The notes below the pieces were generated by a model. The model saw nothing but the letters and a program-made list of their open reading frames with translations, ran no database searches and had not been told where the DNA came from. A stretch of 64,000 nt of DNA. It comes from Blastococcus saxobsidens DD2. Its GTDB lineage: Bacteria > Actinomycetota > Actinomycetes > Mycobacteriales > Geodermatophilaceae. Below are positions 16,399-24,775 of this stretch, piece after piece. How positions within the stretch are numbered: position 1 is the first letter of the stretch; each line of letters begins with the position of its first letter. The stretch lies in contig NC_016943.1 in the NCBI RefSeq assembly GCF_000284015.1, forward strand, positions 4,629,541 through 4,693,540, read 5' to 3'. Made by a program: the position numbers and the translations under genes.

Positions 16399-17649
16399 CT
16401 ACCCGTCGATCGGCCGCTCAACCCGGACGACGCCCGGGACGCCGGTGTCCGGCCGCGCCCGGACGGCCCGGCTCCCGACGAGGGCCAGCAGGGCCGCCGC
16501 GGCCGCCGCCCAGGCGGGCACGGCGAAGGCCGCCTGGGCGCCCCAGGCGTCCACGGCTGCGCCGGCCAGCGCGGATCCCAGGGTCACGCCCAGCGTGAGG
16601 CCCGAGATGGTCCAGGCCAGGGACTCGGTGAGCATCCCGGGAGCGACGCGGGACTCCACGAGCGAGGTGCCCGAGACCAGCACCGGCGCGATCGTCAGCC
16701 CGGCGAGGAACCCGCAGCCGATGAGCACCGGCAGGGAACCGACGCCCCACAGCAGCTGCGCGGCCAGCCCGAAGGCCACCGTCGTCCCCACGAACCGAGC
16801 GGCCAGCGTGCCAGGCAGGCGGACCAGCCCGTAGGCCAGCCCGGCGACCAGGCTCCCACCGGCGAAGACGGCCAGCACCGCCCCGGCGAGCGCCTGCGCT
16901 CCCTCCGCCTCGGCGAAGCCCACCACCACGACGTCGATCGCACCGAACACCGTGCCCACGCCCAGGTACGTGACGACGACGACCAGCAGCGTGGGCGTGA
17001 GCACCGCCCACCGCCGGGTCGGCGTGTCGGCCCGCAGCGGGTGCCCCGGCGGATCGGTGTCGCGCAGCGCCGACAGCCACAGGCCGCCGACCGCGCCGAG
17101 GACCACGCCGGTGAGGAAACCGACCGGCGGTGCGACCAGGGTCGCGAGCAGGGTCACCAGCACCGGGCCGATGACGAACACCACCTCGTCGGCGACCGCC
17201 TCGAAGGCGAAGGCGGTCTGCCGGCCGGCGGGGTCCAGCACCGCCGACCAGCGGGCCCGGACGAGGGAACCGATGTTCGGGCTGCTGCCACCGACGGCGG
17301 CGGCGAGCAGGAACCAGCTCCACCCCGGCCCGCCGGCGACGACCGCCGCGACGAAGGCCACGCCGGTGATCAGGAACGCGGCCATCGCCACGCGCAGCAC
17401 CGGCCCCTGGCCCCGCCGGTCCATGGCCCGGGCCCACTGCGGCCCGGCCACGCCGTAGCTGAGCGCCAGCGTGCCGGAGACGGCGCCGGCGAGGCCGTAG
17501 CTGCCGGTCTCCTGCTCGACCAGCAGGACCGCGCCGAGGCCCAGCATGGGTGCCGGGAGCCGGCCGACCCAGCCCGCCAGGGAGAAGGAGGCCGCGCCGG
17601 GGACGGCGAACAGCCGGGTGTAGGGACTGAAGACGGTTCCGGCGGACAC
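16399..17649 (-). CDS. MFS transporter (putative drug or metabolite efflux)
   Basis: This is a major facilitator superfamily membrane protein of about 416 residues with roughly 12 hydrophobic segments. An amphipathic loop, GPQWARAMDRRGQGPVLR, corresponds to motif A between helices 2 and 3, and a glycine-rich helix corresponds to motif C. The GTG at 17649 (VSAGTVFSPYTRLFAVPGA) is preferred because homology starts there; an upstream GC-biased extension reaches 17730. The family often exports sugars or drugs, but the substrate cannot be predicted. It is divergent from moaA. Confidence 0.8.
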   Translation of the reverse strand: MSAGTVFSPYTRLFAVPGAASFSLAGWVGRLPAPMLGLGAVLLVEQETGSYGLAGAVSGTLALSYGVAGPQWARAMDRRGQGPVLRVAMAAFLITGVAFVAAVVAGGPGWSWFLLAAAVGGSSPNIGSLVRARWSAVLDPAGRQTAFAFEAVADEVVFVIGPVLVTLLATLVAPPVGFLTGVVLGAVGGLWLSALRDTDPPGHPLRADTPTRRWAVLTPTLLVVVVTYLGVGTVFGAIDVVVVGFAEAEGAQALAGAVLAVFAGGSLVAGLAYGLVRLPGTLAARFVGTTVAFGLAAQLLWGVGSLPVLIGCGFLAGLTIAPVLVSGTSLVESRVAPGMLTESLAWTISGLTLGVTLGSALAGAAVDAWGAQAAFAVPAWAAAAAALLALVGSRAVRARPDTGVPGVVRVERPIDG

Positions 17650-17785
17650 GGCTCTCTCGCGCTTCCTGGCCACGGGCGAGTGCGGGACGTCCTCCGCCGG
17701 TCTCTCGGGTGGCGACCGCGACGGTAGCAACGCCGCCGCGCCCCGCCGGCCCGCGCCCGTCGCAGGGCGCGGCTACATTCGGGCC

Positions 17786-18841
17786 ATGACCAGCGCCGCG
17801 CTCCCCGACCCCACGGTCCGGCGCGACCCGGCCGCGCCTGCCCCGGGCAGCGGCGGTCTGGTCGACCGCTACGGCCGCACCGCCACCGACCTGCGGGTGT
17901 CGCTGACCGACCGCTGCAATCTGCGCTGCACCTACTGCATGCCGCCGGAGGGCCTGGACTGGCTGCCCAAGACCGAGGTCCTCACCGACGACGAGATCGG
18001 CCGGCTCGTGCGCATCGGCGTCGAGGAGCTGGGCATCCGCGAGGTGCGCTTCACCGGCGGGGAGCCGCTGCTGCGGCCCGGGCTGGTCGGCATCGTCGCC
18101 GCCGCCACGGCGCTCTCGCCGCGGCCCGAGGTGAGCCTGACCACGAACGCCATCGGGCTCTCCCGGGTGGCGCCTGCGCTGGCCGAGGCGGGCCTGGACC
18201 GGATCAACGTCAGCCTCGACACCATCGACCGGACACGGTTCAAGCAGCTGACCCACCGCGACCGGCTCGACGACGTGCTGGCCGGCCTGGCCGCCGCCCG
18301 CGACGCCGGGCTGACCCCGGTCAAGGTGAACGCCGTCCTGATGCGCGGCCTCAACGAGGAGGACGCGGTCCCGCTGCTGGACTACTGCCTCGAGCACGGT
18401 TACCAGCTGCGGTTCATCGAGCAGATGCCGCTGGACGCCCACCACGCGTGGACCCGCGGCGAGATGGTCACCGCCGAGGACATCCTGGAGCGGCTCTCGG
18501 CGGCCCACTCGCTCACCCCGGACACCGAGGAGCGCGGCTCCGCACCGGCCGAGCGCTGGCTGGTCGACGGCGGCCCGTCGACCGTGGGGGTCATCGCCTC
18601 GGTCACCCGCTCGTTCTGCGGCACCTGCGACCGCACCCGGCTCACCGCCGACGGGCAGATCCGCAACTGCCTGTTCGCCCGGGAGGAGTCGGACCTGCGG
18701 ACGGCGCTGCGCGACGGCGCCACCGACGCCGAGTTGGCCGACCGCTGGCGGATCGCCACCCTCGGCAAACTGCCCGGCCACGGGATCGACGACCCGAGCT
18801 TCCTGCAGCCGAACCGGCCGATGTCGGCCATCGGGGGCTGA
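17786..18841 (+). CDS. moaA: GTP 3',8-cyclase MoaA
   Basis: This radical-SAM enzyme carries out the first step of molybdenum cofactor synthesis, converting GTP to 3',8-cyclo-7,8-dihydro-GTP for MoaC. The radical SAM cluster is C-x3-C-x2-C (Cys44, Cys48, Cys51 in DRCNLRCTYCMPP). The second, substrate-binding 4Fe-4S cluster is seen in FCGTCDRTRLTADGQIRNC. The extreme C terminus ends in Gly-Gly as the mechanism requires (SAIGG). At 351 residues it is full length. moaD begins immediately after its stop, so the two are co-transcribed. No moaC is in the window. Confidence 0.95.
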   Translation: MTSAALPDPTVRRDPAAPAPGSGGLVDRYGRTATDLRVSLTDRCNLRCTYCMPPEGLDWLPKTEVLTDDEIGRLVRIGVEELGIREVRFTGGEPLLRPGLVGIVAAATALSPRPEVSLTTNAIGLSRVAPALAEAGLDRINVSLDTIDRTRFKQLTHRDRLDDVLAGLAAARDAGLTPVKVNAVLMRGLNEEDAVPLLDYCLEHGYQLRFIEQMPLDAHHAWTRGEMVTAEDILERLSAAHSLTPDTEERGSAPAERWLVDGGPSTVGVIASVTRSFCGTCDRTRLTADGQIRNCLFAREESDLRTALRDGATDAELADRWRIATLGKLPGHGIDDPSFLQPNRPMSAIGG

Positions 18842-18842
18842 G

Positions 18843-19118
18843 TTGTCCACCCACCCCACCACCCCGGTGAGGGCCACCACCGTGACCGTGCGCTACTTCG
18901 CCGGCGCCCGCGCCGCCTCCGGTGTGGACACCGAGACCCGCGACGCGGCCTCCCTCGACCAGCTGGTCGGGCAGATCGTCGCCGACCACGGCGAGCGGCT
19001 CGAGCGGGTGCTCACCGCCTGCTCGTTCCTCGTCGACGGCACCCAGACCCGCGACCGGGCGACGGCGCTGGCACCGGGCTCGGTGGTGGACGTGCTGCCG
19101 CCCTTCGCCGGAGGCTGA
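18843..19118 (+). CDS. moaD: Molybdopterin synthase sulfur-carrier subunit MoaD
   Basis: This is a 91-residue ubiquitin-like sulfur carrier. It ends in the required Gly-Gly (VVDVLPPFAGG), whose thiocarboxylate donates sulfur to precursor Z in complex with MoaE (encoded at 20211). The beta-grasp signature VTVRYFAGARAASG opens the domain. The start is a TTG at 18843 overlapping the moaA stop region; a GTG at 18870 would still give a complete domain. The last codons and stop are contained in the first unit of an 80-bp tandem repeat array. Confidence 0.88.
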   Translation: MSTHPTTPVRATTVTVRYFAGARAASGVDTETRDAASLDQLVGQIVADHGERLERVLTACSFLVDGTQTRDRATALAPGSVVDVLPPFAGG

Positions 19119-19372
19119 CAGGCCCGGGAGCATCGCAGCGAGGAACGAGCGAGGAGCGGACCGGGCCGCGGAAGCCGACCCATGTGCCCGGAGGCTGACA
19201 GGCCCGGGAGCATCGCAGCGAGGAACGAGCGAGGAGCGGACCGGGCCGCGGAAGCCGACCCATGTGCCCGGAGGCTGACAGACCCGGGAGCATCGCAGCG
19301 AGGAACGAGCGAGGAGCGGACCGGGCCGCGGAAGCCGACCCATGTGCCCGGAGGCTGACAGGCCCGGGAGCA
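19108..19372. repeat. Tandem array of 80-bp repeats (about 3.3 copies)
   Basis: Units begin at 19111, 19191, 19271 and 19351 with GAGGCTGACA and have an exact 80-base period. Three copies are complete and the fourth ends at 19372 after 22 bases. The copies are almost identical; one G-to-A change is seen near 19282. Each unit holds the purine-rich string GCGAGGAACGAGCGAGGAGC. The array starts inside the last codons and stop of moaD, so the repeat probably arose by duplicating the moaD 3' flank. It is not CRISPR-like: there are no unique spacers. Confidence 0.93.
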
Positions 19373-19416
19373 GAACCGTCTGGCCGTGGGCTGATCGGCC
19401 CGCGAGGATGGGGCCC

Positions 19417-19611
19417 ATGAGCATCTTCGACAAGGTGAAGGCCAAGGCCGAGGAGCTGTACGGCCGCGCCGAACAGCTGTACGGCGAGTCCCACGGCGAT
19501 GCGGCGGCGCAGGTCGACGGCGAGGCGCGCCGGCTGGAGGCCGAGGCCCAGGAGTCCGAGCTCGAGCGGGCCGAGGGACAGGACGACGACGGACTCGCCG
19601 GCGCGCGCTGA
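19417..19611 (+). CDS. Small acidic helical protein (CsbD-like?)
   Basis: This 64-residue charged protein starts MSIFDKVKAKAEELYGRAEQLYG and ends in an acidic tail (AEGQDDDGLAGAR). It is predicted to be almost entirely amphipathic helix and somewhat resembles small CsbD-type or antitoxin-like stress proteins, but the match is too short to be sure. The ATG at 19417 has GAGGATGGGGCCC upstream. It lies between the 80-bp repeat array and a GAF-domain gene. Confidence 0.55.
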   Translation: MSIFDKVKAKAEELYGRAEQLYGESHGDAAAQVDGEARRLEAEAQESELERAEGQDDDGLAGAR

Positions 19612-19659
19612 TCCCTCGACGGCGATTGGCCAGGGGCCGCGCAGGGAATACCGATCGGC

Positions 19660-20151
19660 ATGGTTCCGGCAGGGATCGCCGACGTGGCACCGTGGCGCGA
19701 CTGGGACGCCGCGGCCCGGGGCACCCTCCGCTTCCTGCACGACTACCTCGGCTGGGACGTGTGGCTGGTGACCCACGTCGAGGATGACGTGCAACGGGTG
19801 GTGCACGCCCACCCCGACGGCGCGGTGCGGCCGGGTACCGAGCTGGCGTGGGAGCGCAGCTTCTGCCGGCAGATGATCGAGGGCCGGGCGCCGCGGGTGG
19901 CCACCGTCACCGCCGCCGTCCCGGAGTACGCCAGCCGCACCACCGGGCTGATCCAGGACGTCGCCGCCTACATCGGCGTGCCGCTCGTCACCCGCGAGGG
20001 GCAGCTGCACGGGACGCTGTGCGCCGTGGCCTTCCGCGCCAGGCCGCGCAGTGCAGCCCGTGACCTCCCGCTGGTGGAGACGTCAGCGCGCATGCTGAGC
20101 ACCCTCCTGGCGACCTTCGACGACCGGCAGCCGGGCGCCGGCGCGGGTTGA
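19660..20151 (+). CDS. GAF-domain protein
   Basis: This is a 163-residue stand-alone GAF domain. Recognisable features are LRFLHDYLGWDVWLVTHVE, the SFCRQMIEGRAPRVATV loop and IGVPLVTREGQLHGTLCAV, a classic GAF core. No kinase, cyclase or DNA-binding domain is attached, so it probably binds a small ligand and acts through another protein. It is flanked by moaD on the left and convergent moaE on the right, with no clear functional tie to Mo-cofactor synthesis. Confidence 0.75.
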   Translation: MVPAGIADVAPWRDWDAAARGTLRFLHDYLGWDVWLVTHVEDDVQRVVHAHPDGAVRPGTELAWERSFCRQMIEGRAPRVATVTAAVPEYASRTTGLIQDVAAYIGVPLVTREGQLHGTLCAVAFRARPRSAARDLPLVETSARMLSTLLATFDDRQPGAGAG

Positions 20152-20210
20152 GCGGGTCAGCGGGCCCCCGCCGGCGGCCCGCTGAAGGACTCAGGGGCAG
20201 ACGACGGGGT

Positions 20211-20621
20211 TCAGGGGCAGGCCACCCACTCCTCCTCGCCGTCGGTGAAGACCTGCCGCTTCCAGATCGGCAGCCGTTTCTTCACCTCGTCGACGAGTTC
20301 GGCGCAGGCGGTGAACGCCTCGCCGCGGTGCGACGTGCTGACCGCGCAGGCCAGGGCGACGTCGCCGATGCCGAGCAGGCCGATGCGGTGGCTGACGGCG
20401 ACGGCGTGCACGCCGGGACGGGCCGCGAACTCCTCGGCCAGCTCGGTGATGACGTCGGCCGCGCTCGGGTGGCCGACGTACTCGAGCTCGGTCACCGAGC
20501 GGCCGCCGTCGTGGTCGCGGACGACGCCGGCGAACGAGACGACCGCACCGGCCGCCTTGTCCGCGACCGCGTCCTCGTGCTCGGCGACGGAGAGCGGCGC
20601 ATCGACGACCCGGGCGATCAC
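20211..20621 (-). CDS. moaE: Molybdopterin synthase catalytic subunit MoaE
   Basis: This is the large subunit of molybdopterin synthase, 136 residues, which with MoaD converts precursor Z to molybdopterin. Conserved elements are GAVVSFAGVVRDHDGGRSV, LEYVGHP, HRIGLLGIGDVALACAV, SSHRGEAF-like TSHRGEAF and the catalytic lysine region VDEVKKRLPIWKRQ. Its GTG start at 20621 overlaps the stop of the upstream mobA-like gene in a GTGA arrangement, so translation is coupled. It ends the leftward mod-mob-moaE cluster. Confidence 0.93.
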   Translation of the reverse strand: MIARVVDAPLSVAEHEDAVADKAAGAVVSFAGVVRDHDGGRSVTELEYVGHPSAADVITELAEEFAARPGVHAVAVSHRIGLLGIGDVALACAVSTSHRGEAFTACAELVDEVKKRLPIWKRQVFTDGEEEWVACP

Positions 20622-21205
20622 GGGGCCGAAGGTACCCCGGGTGGCGGGACGTCGAGGTCGGCCGGATCGGCCAGGCCGGTGCAGTCGACCTCGCTGACGT
20701 CGTGCGCGGCGAGATACCGGCGCGCGCCCTCGTCGCCGGTCGCCGTCTCGATCACCCCCGCCCAGTGCTCGCGGCCCAGCAGGACCGGATGACCACGGAC
20801 GCCGTCGTAGGTGGCCACCGCCAGCGCGTCCGGGGAGGCGTGCTCCGCCATCCGCCGCAGGGCGTCGACCGTCATGCCGGGCATGTCGACGAGCGTGACG
20901 AGGGCCGCGTCGACGCGGGCGGGATAACCGCGCAACCCGTCCAGCCCGGTGCGCAGCGAGGAGGCCATGCCGGTCTCCCAGTCCTCGTTCGCCAGCACGG
21001 TGGCGCCGGAGAGGTCGGCCGCCCGCCAGACGTCCACCGCCTGGGCACCCAGGACGACGAGCACCGGGTCGCACACCTCGCGGGCCGTCGCCACCGCGCG
21101 TTCGACCAGCAGGCTGCCGCCGTACTCGACGAGCGCCTTCGGCATCCCGTAGCGGCGGCCGCCCCCGGCGGCGAGGACGACGGCGGCGAGGATCGGTGAA
21201 CTCAC
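20618..21205 (-). CDS. MobA/MocA-like nucleotidyltransferase
   Basis: This is a 195-residue NTP transferase that probably links GMP or CMP to molybdopterin to make the dinucleotide cofactor. The nucleotide-binding signature LAAGGGRRYGMPKALV lies near the N terminus, and the metal-binding LVDMPGMT and HPVLLGREHW segments follow, as in MobA and MocA proteins. MocA-type enzymes serve xanthine-dehydrogenase/CODH-class molybdenum hydroxylases, which would suit the XdhC/Cox genes at 7-10 kb. The MobA versus MocA choice is not settled by sequence alone. GTG at 21205 is preceded by GGGGGA. Confidence 0.83.
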   Translation of the reverse strand: MSSPILAAVVLAAGGGRRYGMPKALVEYGGSLLVERAVATAREVCDPVLVVLGAQAVDVWRAADLSGATVLANEDWETGMASSLRTGLDGLRGYPARVDAALVTLVDMPGMTVDALRRMAEHASPDALAVATYDGVRGHPVLLGREHWAGVIETATGDEGARRYLAAHDVSEVDCTGLADPADLDVPPPGVPSAP

Positions 21206-21237
21206 TCCCCCACCCTCCCAGCCCTGCCGCGCGAGGA

Positions 21238-22284
21238 TCAGCGCGCATAGACCGCGACCTCGGAGGCCTTGACGCTCGCCCACACCTCGGCGCCCGGAGC
21301 CAGCCCCATCTCGGCGAACGACGCGGCGGTGACGTCGGCGACCAGCGGCACCTCACCGGCCAGCTCGCAGCGCACCGTGGCGCCGTGCGGGGTGGCCCCC
21401 ACCACCTGGGCCGGCCACACGTTGCGCGGGCTGCCCTCGGGCCGGGTGGAGTACAGCGCCACGGACTCGGGCCGGACGGCGGCGAACACCGGGCCGGACG
21501 TCTCCTCCGCCACGGCCACCGTGCCGCCGCCGTCGAGCCGGACCAGCGTGCCGTCCCCGGTGCCGGGCAGCAGCGCCAGCCCGACCAGCCGGGCCACGTA
21601 GTCGGTCCGGGGACGGCGGCTGACCTCGACCGGCGTGCCGGTCTGCACGACGCACCCCTCCTCCACGACGACGACCCGATCGGCCAGCGCCAGCGCGTCC
21701 ACCGGGTCGTGCGTGACCAGCACCGTGCTCCCGGCGAACCCGGCGAGGTGCCGGCGCAGCTCGGCCCGCACGGCCAGCCGGGTGCGCGCGTCCAGGGCCG
21801 AGAGCGGCTCGTCGAGCAGGAGCAGCGACGGGTCGCCGACCAGCGCCCGGGCCAGGGCCGCGCGCTGCGCCTGGCCGCCGGAGAGCTCCGCCGGGCGCCG
21901 GTCCCCGAGCCCTTCGAGCCCGACGCGGGCCAGCCAATCGGTCGCCCTCTCCCGTGCGGCTCCGCGGCGGGTGCCGCGGGTGCGCAGCCCGAACGCGACG
22001 TTGTCGGCCACGCTCAGGTGCGGGAACAGCAGCGCGTCCTGGAACACCATGCCCAGCCCCCGGCGGTGCGCGGGGACGAACGTGACGCCGTCGTCCCAGA
22101 CCTCGCCGTCGACGACGACCCGGCCGCGGTCGGGGCGCAGCAGCCCGGCGAGGATCCGGACGAACGTCGATTTCCCGGCGCCGTTCGGGCCGAGGAGGGC
22201 CAGCACCTCCCCGTCGGCGACGGTGAGCTCGACCTGCAGCCGGAGGCTGCCCCGGACCGTGTCGACCGACGCGTCGACGCTCAC
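21238..22284 (-). CDS. modC: Molybdate ABC transporter ATP-binding protein ModC
   Basis: This is the ATPase of the high-affinity molybdate importer, 348 residues. Walker A is GPNGAGKST (32-40), the signature is ELSGGQAQR, Walker B is LLLLDEPLSALD, and the switch histidine is in LVTHDP. A C-terminal TOBE/molybdate-binding domain (VRCELAGEVPLVADVT, WASVKASEVAVY) can sense molybdate. It lies 73 bases downstream of modB; that gap contains a degenerate charged-codon sequence and no gene. Gene order modA-modB-modC follows transcription. Confidence 0.92.
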   Translation of the reverse strand: MSVDASVDTVRGSLRLQVELTVADGEVLALLGPNGAGKSTFVRILAGLLRPDRGRVVVDGEVWDDGVTFVPAHRRGLGMVFQDALLFPHLSVADNVAFGLRTRGTRRGAARERATDWLARVGLEGLGDRRPAELSGGQAQRAALARALVGDPSLLLLDEPLSALDARTRLAVRAELRRHLAGFAGSTVLVTHDPVDALALADRVVVVEEGCVVQTGTPVEVSRRPRTDYVARLVGLALLPGTGDGTLVRLDGGGTVAVAEETSGPVFAAVRPESVALYSTRPEGSPRNVWPAQVVGATPHGATVRCELAGEVPLVADVTAASFAEMGLAPGAEVWASVKASEVAVYAR

Positions 22285-22357
22285 GGGCCCTCCTCGCTGG
22301 CGCTCGTCGGCCGCGTTCGCGGCGCTGCTGTACCCCCTGGTGAGCTCGCACGCTCGC

Positions 22358-23161
22358 TCACGCCGCCCCCCGGCCGAGCCAGCGGTCGCGGAGCAGCAGC
22401 AGGGTGGCCAGCGAGACGGCCAGCAGGACGACGGAGAGCACGACCGCCGCCTCGGGATCGCGCTGCAGCGCCAGGTAGACCGCCAGCGGCATCGTCTGGG
22501 TGGTGCCGGGGAAGTTGCCGGCGAACGTGATGGTGGCGCCGAACTCGCCCAGCGCCCGCGCCCAGCACAGCACCGCGCCGGCGGCCACGCCCGGGGCCAC
22601 CAGCGGGAGCGTCACCCGGCGGAAGGTCGTCCAGCGGCCGGCGCCGAGGGTGGCCGCGACGTCCTCGAAGCGGCTGTCGGCGGCGCGCAGGGCGCCCTCG
22701 ACGCTGATCACGAGGAACGGCATGGCCACGAACGTCTCGGCGATGATCACGGCCGCCGTCGTGAAGGGGATCGTGATGCCGAAGGCCTGGTCGAGCCAGG
22801 CGCCGACGACGCCCTGCCGCCCGAGCACCAGGAACAGCGCGACGCCGCCCACGACCGGCGGCAGGACCAGCGGCACGGTCACCACCGCGCGCAGCACCGC
22901 CATCCCACGGGCGCGGGATCGGGCCAGCACCCAGGCCAGCGGGACGCCGAGCAGCAGCGACAGCGCGGTGGCCAGGGTGGCCGACACCAGGGAGAGGCGG
23001 ATCGCCGCACCGACGCCGGGGGCGGCGAGCTGGGCCCCCAGCTGCGACCACGGCGTGCGCACCAGGAGCCCGAGGAGCGGCAGCACCAGGAAGGCGACCC
23101 CGAGGGCAGCGGGGAGGAGCAGCGGTGCCGGGACCCGGGTGCCCTCCGGCGATCGGCTCAC
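22358..23161 (-). CDS. modB: Molybdate ABC transporter permease ModB
   Basis: This is an integral membrane permease of 267 residues with about six helices. The EAA-type loop that contacts ModC is visible as VEGALRAADSRFEDVAATLGAGRWTTFRR, where an ALR..LGA pattern replaces canonical EAA, as is usual for ModB/CysW permeases. The motif GEFGATITFAGN near the C terminus is characteristic of ModB. The GTG start at 23161 overlaps the modA stop by four bases (GTGA). Confidence 0.92.
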   Translation of the reverse strand: MSRSPEGTRVPAPLLLPAALGVAFLVLPLLGLLVRTPWSQLGAQLAAPGVGAAIRLSLVSATLATALSLLLGVPLAWVLARSRARGMAVLRAVVTVPLVLPPVVGGVALFLVLGRQGVVGAWLDQAFGITIPFTTAAVIIAETFVAMPFLVISVEGALRAADSRFEDVAATLGAGRWTTFRRVTLPLVAPGVAAGAVLCWARALGEFGATITFAGNFPGTTQTMPLAVYLALQRDPEAAVVLSVVLLAVSLATLLLLRDRWLGRGAA

Positions 23162-23907
23162 GGCGCGCGGAACCCGGCCTCGGTGAGCACCTGCTGCCCC
23201 ACGTCGGAGAGCAGCAGCTCTACGAAGGCCCGGGCCGCCGCCCGGTTGGGGGCGTCGTCGAGGACGGCGACCGGGTAGTCGTTGACCACCGAGTCCGCCT
23301 CGGGCACCTCCACGCCGTCCACCCGGTCCGGGCGCGCGGCGACGTCGGTGGCGTAGACCAGCGCCGCGTCCACCTCGCCCAGCCCCACCTTGTTCAGGGC
23401 GGCCCGCACGTCCTCCTCGTAGGTGTCCGGACGGGCCTGGACGCCGGCGATCCCGAGCAGTTCCTCCGCCGCCGCCCCGCAGGGCACCTCGGGCGCGCAG
23501 ACGGCGAGGGTCAGGTCCTCCCGGGCGAAATCGGCCAGGCCCGTGATCCCCGCCGGATTGCCCTCGGGCACCGCGATCGTCAGGACGTTGCCGGCGAAGA
23601 TCTCGGGCTCCGAGGCCAGACCCGCCCCGGTGACCACGGCCATCTGCTCCTCGGCGGCGGCGGCGAAGACGTCGGCCGGCGCGCCCTGGGTGACCGCCGC
23701 GGCCAGGCCGTCGCTGCCGCCGTAGCTGATCCGCAGGTCGACGCCGGGGTTCTCCGCCCGGAAGCGCTCGGCCAGCCGGTCGAAGACGTCGGCCAGGGAG
23801 GCCGCGGCGAGGACGGTGACCGTGCCGCCGCCGTCCTCGTGCCCGCCGTTCCCGCTGCAGCCGGAGACCAGGGCCAGCGCGGTGAGCGCCAGGAACGACC
23901 GCCTCAC
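23158..23907 (-). CDS. modA: Molybdate-binding lipoprotein ModA
   Basis: This is the periplasm-side (extracytoplasmic) substrate-binding protein of the molybdate importer, 249 residues. The signal peptide ends in the lipobox VSGC, so Cys17 is the likely lipidated residue. The motif VLAAASLADVFDRLAERF is the conserved ModA opening that binds oxyanion, and YGGSDGLAAAVTQGAPADVFAAA and ALVYATD are further signatures. It overlaps the upstream regulator gene by four bases and modB by four bases, forming a tightly coupled operon. Confidence 0.93.
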   Translation of the reverse strand: MRRSFLALTALALVSGCSGNGGHEDGGGTVTVLAAASLADVFDRLAERFRAENPGVDLRISYGGSDGLAAAVTQGAPADVFAAAAEEQMAVVTGAGLASEPEIFAGNVLTIAVPEGNPAGITGLADFAREDLTLAVCAPEVPCGAAAEELLGIAGVQARPDTYEEDVRAALNKVGLGEVDAALVYATDVAARPDRVDGVEVPEADSVVNDYPVAVLDDAPNRAAARAFVELLLSDVGQQVLTEAGFRAP

Positions 23908-24296
23908 GGCACGTCCACGCTCACCTGGGTCGCCTTGACCGTGGCCACCGCCCGCACCCCCGGCTCCAGCCCCAGCTCGTCGGCGGCCTCCCGCGACATC
24001 AGCGAGACCAGCCGGAACGGCCCGGCCTGCAGCTCCACCTGGGCCATCACGGTGTCGCGCACCACGCGGGTGACGATCCCGGTGAGCCGGTTGCGGGCCG
24101 ACGACGGCGTCGTCCCGGGCTGCGGGGCGTCGCGCAGCTCCGTCGCCACCCGGGCCAGCTGGACGCCGTCGACGACGGCCGGCCCGCCGCCGCTCCGGGA
24201 GGCCGTCAGCCGCCCCGCGTCGATCCAGCGGCGCACCGTGTCGTCACTCACACCGAGCAACGCGGCTGCTTCGGCGATCCGGTAATCGGGAGGCAC
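23904..24296 (-). CDS. Helix-turn-helix and TOBE-domain molybdate-responsive regulator
   Basis: This 130-residue protein has an N-terminal MerR/excisionase-type helix-turn-helix (YRIAEAAALLGVSDDTVRRWIDAGRL) and a C-terminal single TOBE/molbindin domain (NRLTGIVTRVVRDTVMAQVELQAG, VRAVATVKATQVSV). This small fusion is the usual actinobacterial alternative to ModE and should repress or tune the mod operon according to molybdate. GTG at 24296 is favoured. A TATGCT sequence at 24302-24307 just upstream could be a -10 box of a nearly leaderless transcript. Its stop overlaps modA by four bases. Confidence 0.87.
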   Translation of the reverse strand: MPPDYRIAEAAALLGVSDDTVRRWIDAGRLTASRSGGGPAVVDGVQLARVATELRDAPQPGTTPSSARNRLTGIVTRVVRDTVMAQVELQAGPFRLVSLMSREAADELGLEPGVRAVATVKATQVSVDVP

Positions 24297-24392
24297 GGAT
24301 CCAGCATAGTCCCGCTCCTGCGGAGTCTTAGCACAGTTCCAGCCGCAGGTGCGGGGCAATCGGCCGCCGCACCCCCGCCGCACGACATCGTT

Positions 24393-24408
24393 GTGACCAA
24401 TTCGTTAC
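24393..24408 (+). promoter_or_regulatory. MtrA-box-like direct repeat upstream of the Thr/Glu lipoprotein
   Basis: GTGAC (24393-24397) and GTTAC (24404-24408) form a direct repeat with a six-base spacer. This resembles the five-base direct repeats bound by the actinobacterial response regulator MtrA, which controls envelope genes. It lies 79 bases before the start of the lipoprotein gene. The match is short, so this is only a suggestion. Confidence 0.3.
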
Positions 24409-24486
24409 GAGGTCGGGCCGTGTAGCCGGGCCCCCAGCGGACATGGAAAGAGTTCCGCCGACAACCGAACGTGACAGGGGTACGAC

Positions 24487-24771
24487 ATGAACAGGCTCAC
24501 CCGCGGCATCGCCGCAGCGTCCTTCTCCGGCTTCCTCGCCCTCGGCCTCGCGGCCTGCGGGGAGGAGGACGGCACCGTGGAGGTCGAGGTCACCGAGGAG
24601 GTCACCGAGACCGAGGAGATCGAGACCGAGGTCACCGAGACCCTCGAGCCGACCGAGACCGAGGTCGACGTCGAGACCGAGGTCGTCGAGACCGAGACCG
24701 AGGTCGAGGTCGTGGAGACCGAGACCGAGTTCGTCGAGCCCGACGCCGAGGACGACGAGATCATCGACTGA
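24487..24771 (+). CDS. Thr/Glu/Val-repeat lipoprotein
   Basis: This is a 94-residue predicted lipoprotein with signal peptide and lipobox LAAC (Cys24). The mature part is a low-complexity chain made almost only of Glu, Thr and Val, with recurring ETEVE/VETETE units, 14 threonines in about 70 residues and an extremely acidic C terminus (PDAEDDEIID). No family is recognised. AGGGG precedes the ATG. Its stop is four bases from the start of a protein O-mannosyltransferase, so the two are surely co-transcribed. The Thr-rich surface-exposed tail makes it a natural candidate substrate for that enzyme; this link is inference. The DNA itself is a degenerate array of gagaccgaggtc-like units. Confidence 0.75.
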   Translation: MNRLTRGIAAASFSGFLALGLAACGEEDGTVEVEVTEEVTETEEIETEVTETLEPTETEVDVETEVVETETEVEVVETETEFVEPDAEDDEIID

Positions 24772-24775
24772 CCGG

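Noticed and set aside
16418..18880. 820-codon minus-strand frame across moaA and the MFS gene
   Set aside because: Antisense to MoaA and out of frame with the MFS protein; no recognisable product.
19108..19372. Possible CRISPR array
   Set aside because: The units are directly adjacent 80-bp copies with no unique spacers, and no cas genes are present.
18893..19724. Minus-strand ORFs with a repeated peptide over the 80-bp array
   Set aside because: The repeated peptide is only the translation of the tandem DNA repeat; no start signals or family.
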